Assembly: GCA_934281565.1 (NCBI GenBank)
Contig: CAKQXI010000008.1
Location: 1 to 35,231 of the forward strand
Reading direction: 5' to 3'
DNA: 35,231 nt
Source: an uncultured Prevotella sp.
GTDB taxonomy: Bacteria > Bacteroidota > Bacteroidia > Bacteroidales > Bacteroidaceae
Below, one piece after another: positions 31,232 through 35,231 of this stretch (position 1 is the first letter of the stretch; each line of letters opens with the position of its first letter). A program made the translations under genes and the position numbers. The notes below the pieces were generated by a model. The model was given only the letters and a program-made list of their open reading frames with translations. It searched no databases and was not told the DNA's origin.

Positions 31232-32212
31232 ATGGACCAAGGAAGTATTGATGAGCGATATATGCGCCGTTGTTTGCAACTGGCGAAGAATGGGAGGCAA
31301 AATGCCAAGCCTAACCCAATGGTGGGTGCTGTCATTGTAAGCAAGGATGGTAGAATTATCGGTGAGGGTTATCACGTATGTTGTGGCAAAGGGCATGCCG
31401 AGGTGAATGCCTTTGCTTCTGTCAAACCAGAGGATGAGGCTCTGTTACATGATGCTACGATTTATGTAAGCCTGGAACCTTGTTCTCATTATGGAAAGAC
31501 ACCTCCTTGTGCCGACCTTATTATAAGGAAAGGTGTAAGGCGTTGTGTCTGTGGTTGTGTCGATCCTTTTTCTAAAGTACAAGGACGTGGCATCCAGAAA
31601 ATCCGTGAGGCTGGTATTGAGGTCACTGTCGGTGTCTTGGAGAAAGAATGCTTGGAACTCAACAAGCGTTTCATAACCTATAATACCCATCAACGACCTT
31701 ACATTATATTAAAATGGTGCCAGACTGCAAATGGCTTCTTGGACAACGATGGAAAAGGTATGGCGATTTCTACGCCTTTTACCAAGATGCTATCCCATAA
31801 GCTACGTGCTGAGAACGATGCCATCTTGATAGGGCGTGTCACCGATGAGAGAGACAAAAGTTTATTGAATGTTCGTAAGTGGAGTGGCAAGAACCCGCTT
31901 CGATTGGTCATAGACCGCAATCATCCTTGTTTTGATGGCTTGGATTTCTCTCATGGACAAGAGGCTGTTTTGAGGCAGCTTATGGAATACTTATATAATA
32001 ATAAGGTGCAGTCACTGATAGTAGAGGGTGGTAGTATCACTCACCAAACTTTTCTTGATGCAGGTTTGTGGGATAAAATTCGTGTGGAAACATCTACGGT
32101 GAAGACAGTAGAGAAAGGTACTAAGGCACCTTTACTTCCTCGAAATGTTCGCCCTGTGAGCCATGAGCAATATGATGATAATGTCATCGACTACTATGAG
32201 CGAGAAAAATGA
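31232..32212 (+). CDS. ribD: Bifunctional riboflavin biosynthesis deaminase/reductase
   Basis: Carries out the second and third steps of riboflavin synthesis: deamination of the pyrimidine from GTP, then reduction of its ribose side chain with NADPH. It is 326 residues. The zinc deaminase domain has HAEVNA (H55, E57) and PCSHYGKTPPC (C84, C93). The reductase domain begins around residue 150 (RPYIILKWCQTANGFL), with AENDAILIGRVTDERDKSLLNVR, NPLRLVIDR and the final SLIVEGGSITHQTFLDAGLWD. It is the first gene of a short plus-strand run with two small ORFs. No FMN riboswitch was seen in the 60-base leader. Confidence 0.95.
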   Translation: MDQGSIDERYMRRCLQLAKNGRQNAKPNPMVGAVIVSKDGRIIGEGYHVCCGKGHAEVNAFASVKPEDEALLHDATIYVSLEPCSHYGKTPPCADLIIRKGVRRCVCGCVDPFSKVQGRGIQKIREAGIEVTVGVLEKECLELNKRFITYNTHQRPYIILKWCQTANGFLDNDGKGMAISTPFTKMLSHKLRAENDAILIGRVTDERDKSLLNVRKWSGKNPLRLVIDRNHPCFDGLDFSHGQEAVLRQLMEYLYNNKVQSLIVEGGSITHQTFLDAGLWDKIRVETSTVKTVEKGTKAPLLPRNVRPVSHEQYDDNVIDYYEREK

Positions 32213-32262
32213 AATGAATAGTCCTATTAACTATAAATTATCAACTGTAAACTAAGAAAAAG

Positions 32263-32421
32263 ATGAGCAACCGATTTACTTCGCGATTGAGCGACAATGA
32301 TGATTTCAAGCGAGACGAACTAATTCGCAAGATAGAACATTCCGTGGAGCAGATGACTTTATCAGAGCTTGAAGCTCTGTCGTATGATATGTTCACCAAG
32401 GGATATATGGAGGATTATTAA
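32263..32421 (+). CDS. Small uncharacterised protein, 52 residues
   Basis: ATG at 32263 reads MSNRFTSRLSDNDDFKRDEL and continues as an amphipathic, mostly helical sequence (IRKIEHSVEQMTLSELEALSYDM) to a TAA at 32419-32421. The reading frame is well behaved and is followed after 12 bases by another small ORF. This spacing between ribD and the next ORF suggests one transcript. No family is recognised and there are no membrane segments or cysteines. Confidence 0.6.
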   Translation: MSNRFTSRLSDNDDFKRDELIRKIEHSVEQMTLSELEALSYDMFTKGYMEDY

Positions 32422-32433
32422 TACGAGACCAAT

Positions 32434-32826
32434 ATGTTAGAACGTGATTATATCCAGCGATTGATTCGCGAGTTCATGGCAGCCTTGGAACGGATGCTTG
32501 AAAAGAAAGAGGTGGAAGTACGTAGAGAAAAGATCAAGGAACTCTACGAACAATACATAGGTCCGTATGCTTTTTATCACATAGCTACCATTGATGATGT
32601 GATGAAAGCAATGGCTGGCATTGATGATGAGGAGAGAAAACTCGCCAAGATAGATATGCTTGCCGAGCTATATTATTATGAAGCAGACACCGTAGGGCAA
32701 CCTATCCGGGATGAATTGCTCAACAAGGCTTTCTTACTCTTTGATTATGTGGAGACTCATGGCGATACTTTCTCCATTGACCGAAGAAACAAAATGGCAA
32801 TGATTAGAGATAAAAAAGTACAGTAA
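32434..32826 (+). CDS. Uncharacterised helical protein, 130 residues
   Basis: Starts MLERDYIQRLIREFMAALERMLEKKEVEVRREKIKELYEQYIGPYAFYH. It is almost entirely predicted helix, strongly charged, and soluble. The helix-turn spacing (AKIDMLAELYYYEADTVGQPIRDELLNKAFLLFDYVE) resembles a TPR-like repeat. I recall similar proteins near ribD/prmC in Bacteroidales but cannot name a family. It lies 12 bases after the 52-residue ORF and ends the ribD run. An inverted repeat follows it. Confidence 0.8.
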   Translation: MLERDYIQRLIREFMAALERMLEKKEVEVRREKIKELYEQYIGPYAFYHIATIDDVMKAMAGIDDEERKLAKIDMLAELYYYEADTVGQPIRDELLNKAFLLFDYVETHGDTFSIDRRNKMAMIRDKKVQ

Positions 32827-32840
32827 AAATAGAAGAAACA

Positions 32841-32885
32841 CCGTTTTCCCGTTTGCCATTATCAGAAATGCCATTGGGAAAATGG
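32841..32885 (+). terminator. Possible terminator of the ribD run
   Basis: 10-bp stem CCGTTTTCCC (32841-32850) with GGGAAAATGG (32876-32885, one G-T pair), 25-base loop. There is no T tract. Confidence 0.35.
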
Positions 32886-32951
32886 ATATCGAAGAAAGAA
32901 AGCATCGGATGAGATAATGGTGGACAAATAATTTCGTTAGAAAAAGTTTGG

Positions 32952-32959
32952 TACTTTTG
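32952..32959 (+). promoter_or_regulatory. Probable -7 box of the Fic gene
   Basis: TACTTTTG, 21 bases before the start codon at 32981. There is no TTTG at the right distance upstream. Confidence 0.45.
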
Positions 32960-32980
32960 TGAAAAAATAAGGAACAAAAT

Positions 32981-33820
32981 ATGCTATTCGAAGCAGAAAT
33001 TAAAAGATACGAGGACTTAAGGAAGAAGTATCAAGTCCAAATCATAGACAAGATGGATAGGGAAGAGTATATGAAATATAATGAGGTACTTTTCTCTACC
33101 CATTCGTGTGCCATTGAAGGAAACTCATTTTCTGTTGATGATACTCGCGAGCTGAAGGAAAAAGGATTGGGGATGATTCCTGCAGGCAAAACTCTGTTCG
33201 AGGCATTCGAGATGCTGGACCATTTCGAGGCTTACGAATACATGATTCAACATATACAGCATCCATTGGATGAAACCTTATTGAAAGAAATCAACAAACG
33301 AGTGACTCGCCATACCCTCACTTATCGCTCTCCTGATGCTATCCCTGGTGAATACACGACAACCGATATGGCTGCAGGAGACACTGTATTTGGTGATCAT
33401 GAAGAATTGATAGCAAGAGTACCGAAGCTTTTGGAATCAACCGAAAGAGCGATAGCTTCTGTATCGCAAGCATTAAAAGTCAATAATGAAGCATCAACCG
33501 ATGTTTTGAATACGCCACATCCATTGGTGTTAGCAGCTCGTTTTCATGGCTTTTTCGAATATCTACATCCTTTCCGCGATGGTAATGGAAGAACTGGACG
33601 ACTTATCTGCAATTATATTCTATTGCGATTAGGTCATCCTCTCTTGGTCATTCCGTTGGAATGTCGTCAGGAATATATTTCTGTGCTTCGCATGATTCGA
33701 ACGGAAGCTACAGATGAGCATCTAATTCATTTCTTTTTCAAGATGGCAATGCGGAGAATGCTAAACGAAATAAAACAGAAAGAGATGAATACTAAAAGAT
33801 TCATGACTTTCTTGTTTTAA
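32981..33820 (+). CDS. Fic family protein with built-in inhibitory motif
   Basis: 279 residues. Fic enzymes transfer AMP, or another phosphate-bearing group, from a nucleotide to a protein hydroxyl. The full catalytic loop HPFRDGNGRTGR is at 196-207 with H196 as base. The N-terminal segment SCAIEGNSF at 42-50 fits the inhibitory S/T-x-x-x-E-G/N motif (S42, E46), so this is a class II, self-inhibited Fic protein. No separate FicA-like antitoxin is needed. The Fic core spans about residues 90-245, and the ending is basic. It has its own -7 box. A 63-residue acidic ORF follows 45 bases later. The target protein is unknown. Confidence 0.92.
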   Translation: MLFEAEIKRYEDLRKKYQVQIIDKMDREEYMKYNEVLFSTHSCAIEGNSFSVDDTRELKEKGLGMIPAGKTLFEAFEMLDHFEAYEYMIQHIQHPLDETLLKEINKRVTRHTLTYRSPDAIPGEYTTTDMAAGDTVFGDHEELIARVPKLLESTERAIASVSQALKVNNEASTDVLNTPHPLVLAARFHGFFEYLHPFRDGNGRTGRLICNYILLRLGHPLLVIPLECRQEYISVLRMIRTEATDEHLIHFFFKMAMRRMLNEIKQKEMNTKRFMTFLF

Positions 33821-33865
33821 TATATGAGACATCTAACATGAGTTCAATTATAAAAATTTCAAGAT

Positions 33866-34057
33866 ATGATGACAATAAAAGAATACAGAGCAGCGATATT
33901 GAAAGCAATGCTTGAGAAAAAAGACGAGAGAGGTAACGCAGTTATCGAAGAAAAAGAGGCAGAAGAACTTCTTGATAGTTTTTCAGACGATGAGTTGCAG
34001 GATGGCATCCTATGGAATACTCCTGAAGATGTGGCAGAAATGTTGTTGGAAGACTAA
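33866..34057 (+). CDS. Small acidic uncharacterised protein, 63 residues
   Basis: MMTIKEYRAAILKAMLEKKDERGNAVIEEKEAEEL and a strongly acidic second half (SFSDDELQDG... VAEMLLED). The composition and helical pattern suggest a folded small protein rather than noise. It may start at 33866 or at the adjacent ATG 33869. It follows the Fic gene by 45 bases, with no evident promoter between, so co-transcription is possible. The acidic charge could suit a partner or inhibitor, but nothing else supports that. No family recognised. Confidence 0.6.
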   Translation: MMTIKEYRAAILKAMLEKKDERGNAVIEEKEAEELLDSFSDDELQDGILWNTPEDVAEMLLED

Positions 34058-34072
34058 AATGGAAGTTGATTA

Positions 34073-34104
34073 TTTGCTTGTTCCAATTTTTCTTCGTAAC
34101 TTTG
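34073..34104 (+). promoter_or_regulatory. Promoter of argS, with a palindrome in the leader
   Basis: -33 TTTG at 34073-34076, 20-base spacer, -7 TAACTTTG at 34097-34104. The ~35-base leader contains the perfect palindrome TTTTACCGGTAAAA at 34120-34133. Confidence 0.75.
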
Positions 34105-34147
34105 CAGCCGATTTTAGAGTTTTACCGGTAAAAATTAAGATATTATA

Positions 34148-35231
34148 ATGAAGATAGAAAACGAAATCATCAGCTCGGTCATCGCTGCGGTGAAAGAGCT
34201 TTATGGTCAGGATGTGCCTGAGAAAATGGTAGCCCTGCAGAAGACCAAGAGTAATTTCGAAGGTAACCTTACCCTCGTCGTGTTCCCATTCCTCAAGATG
34301 TCTAAGAAGAAACCTGAGGATACTGCACAGGAAATCGGTGAGTATTTGAAGAAGAATTGCAGCAACGTGATTGCCAACTTCAACGTGGTAAAGGGTTTCC
34401 TTAATCTTTCTATCGCTCCTGCTGCTTGGGTAGGACTCTTAAACACCATCAACGCAGATGAGAAGTTTGGCGAGAAGCCTGTTACGGAGAATAGTCCGCT
34501 CGTGATGATAGAGTATTCTTCTCCTAACACCAACAAGCCTCTCCACCTTGGGCACGTGCGCAACAACCTCCTTGGTTGGTCATTGGCACAAATTATGGAA
34601 GCTAATGGCAACAAGGTTATCAAGACCAATATTGTAAACGACCGTGGTATCCACATTTGTAAGTCAATGCTCGCTTGGCTCAAGTGGGGCAATGGTGAGA
34701 CCCCAGAGACTTCTGGAAAGAAAGGCGATCATCTTATCGGCGACTACTATGTAGCCTTCGACAAGCACTATCGTGAGGAAATCGCACAGCTCAAGGAGCA
34801 GTACATCAAGGATGGCATGGAGGAAGAAGCTGCCACAGAGAAAGCAAAGGCAGAGGCTCCACTCATCAAGGAAGCTCACGAGATGCTTGTTAAATGGGAG
34901 CACAACGATCCTGAGGTTCGTGCCCTCTGGCAGAAGATGAACAACTGGGTATATGCTGGTTTTGACGAGACCTATAAGATGATGGGTGTAGGTTTCGACA
35001 AGATATATTATGAGTCTAACACTTACCTTGAGGGTAAGAAAAAGGTAGAGGAAGGCTTGGAGAAAGGTCTTTTCTTCCGCAAGGACGACAATAGTGTATG
35101 GGCAGACCTCACCAACGAGGGGCTCGACCAGAAGCTCTTGCTCCGTTCAGACGGTACTTCTGTCTATATGACTCAGGACATCGGTACTGCCGACCTCCGT
35201 TTCAAGGACTTCCCTATCGACAAGATGATCT
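34148..35231 (+). CDS. argS: Arginyl-tRNA synthetase, 5' part (3' end outside window)
   Basis: Charges tRNA-Arg. 361 codons are visible without a stop, of about 600 in the family. It starts MKIENEIISSVIAAVKELYG at the ATG at 34148. The N-terminal tRNA-recognition domain (Add-1) is at about residues 1-105. The class I signature ends in NKPLHLGHVRNN at about residue 138 (HIGH as HLGH). IVNDRGIHICKSMLAW, YLEGKKKVEEGLEKGLFF and SVYMTQDIGTADLRF follow. The C-terminal anticodon-binding domain is not in the window. It has a consensus promoter and a short leader with a palindrome. Confidence 0.97.
   Translation, partial: MKIENEIISSVIAAVKELYGQDVPEKMVALQKTKSNFEGNLTLVVFPFLKMSKKKPEDTAQEIGEYLKKNCSNVIANFNVVKGFLNLSIAPAAWVGLLNTINADEKFGEKPVTENSPLVMIEYSSPNTNKPLHLGHVRNNLLGWSLAQIMEANGNKVIKTNIVNDRGIHICKSMLAWLKWGNGETPETSGKKGDHLIGDYYVAFDKHYREEIAQLKEQYIKDGMEEEAATEKAKAEAPLIKEAHEMLVKWEHNDPEVRALWQKMNNWVYAGFDETYKMMGVGFDKIYYESNTYLEGKKKVEEGLEKGLFFRKDDNSVWADLTNEGLDQKLLLRSDGTSVYMTQDIGTADLRFKDFPIDKMI

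Overview
The window is a chromosomal segment from a Bacteroidales bacterium, most likely a Prevotella/Segatella (P. copri-like) species. The evidence is a fused SecDF, a SusC/SusD pair, many promoters of the Bacteroidetes type (TTTG, 19-21 bases, TAnnTTTG), few purine-rich Shine-Dalgarno sequences, AT-rich intergenic DNA, and a housekeeping order typical of the group (ribD/prmC-recX-comF-pyrE-SRPBCC-argH). The species is inferred from style, not from an alignment.

Layout. 1-8.2 kb is core: the tyrS 3' part, tRNA-Gln, hup (HU), a rhomboid protease overlapping a membrane-anchored endonuclease/exonuclease/phosphatase (EEP) protein, secDF, tRNA-Arg and a second EEP protein. 8.2-9.9 kb holds a ThiE-like protein that lacks its C-terminal half, and fabI. 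10.0-11.3 kb holds an AAA-ATPase-like protein without its usual C-terminal nuclease domain. 11.4-16.1 kb is a susCD pair with no glycan-degrading enzymes beside it. 16.1-20.6 kb is an accessory, partly decayed island: inverted repeats, a RhuM/ORF6N-like protein remnant, a promoter with a small structured RNA followed by an eight-residue Abi-family start (an apparent relic of an AbiF/ncRNA locus), and two divergent DUF4143 ATPases, each preceded by a three-copy 33-bp tandem array. 20.7-35.2 kb is again core: metG, a 31-codon membrane ORF, comM, a TlpA-like lipoprotein lacking CXXC, tRNA-Leu and tRNA-Gly, argH, a SRPBCC protein, pyrE, comF, recX, prmC, ribD, small unknown ORFs, a Fic protein and the argS 5' part.

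How the genes work together. Translation is the largest theme (three aminoacyl-tRNA synthetases, four tRNAs, prmC). Envelope and uptake functions are SecDF (export), SusCD (TonB-driven nutrient uptake), rhomboid and the lipoprotein. argH, pyrE, ribD and fabI are biosynthetic. comM, comF and recX relate to recombination or DNA uptake.

The most interesting material is non-coding: matched 33-bp arrays in front of the two ATPases, the solo Abi-type RNA, an upstream element placed identically at two unrelated promoters 14.4 kb apart, and a fabI leader with competing stems. No CRISPR array, integrase or intact insertion sequence was seen.
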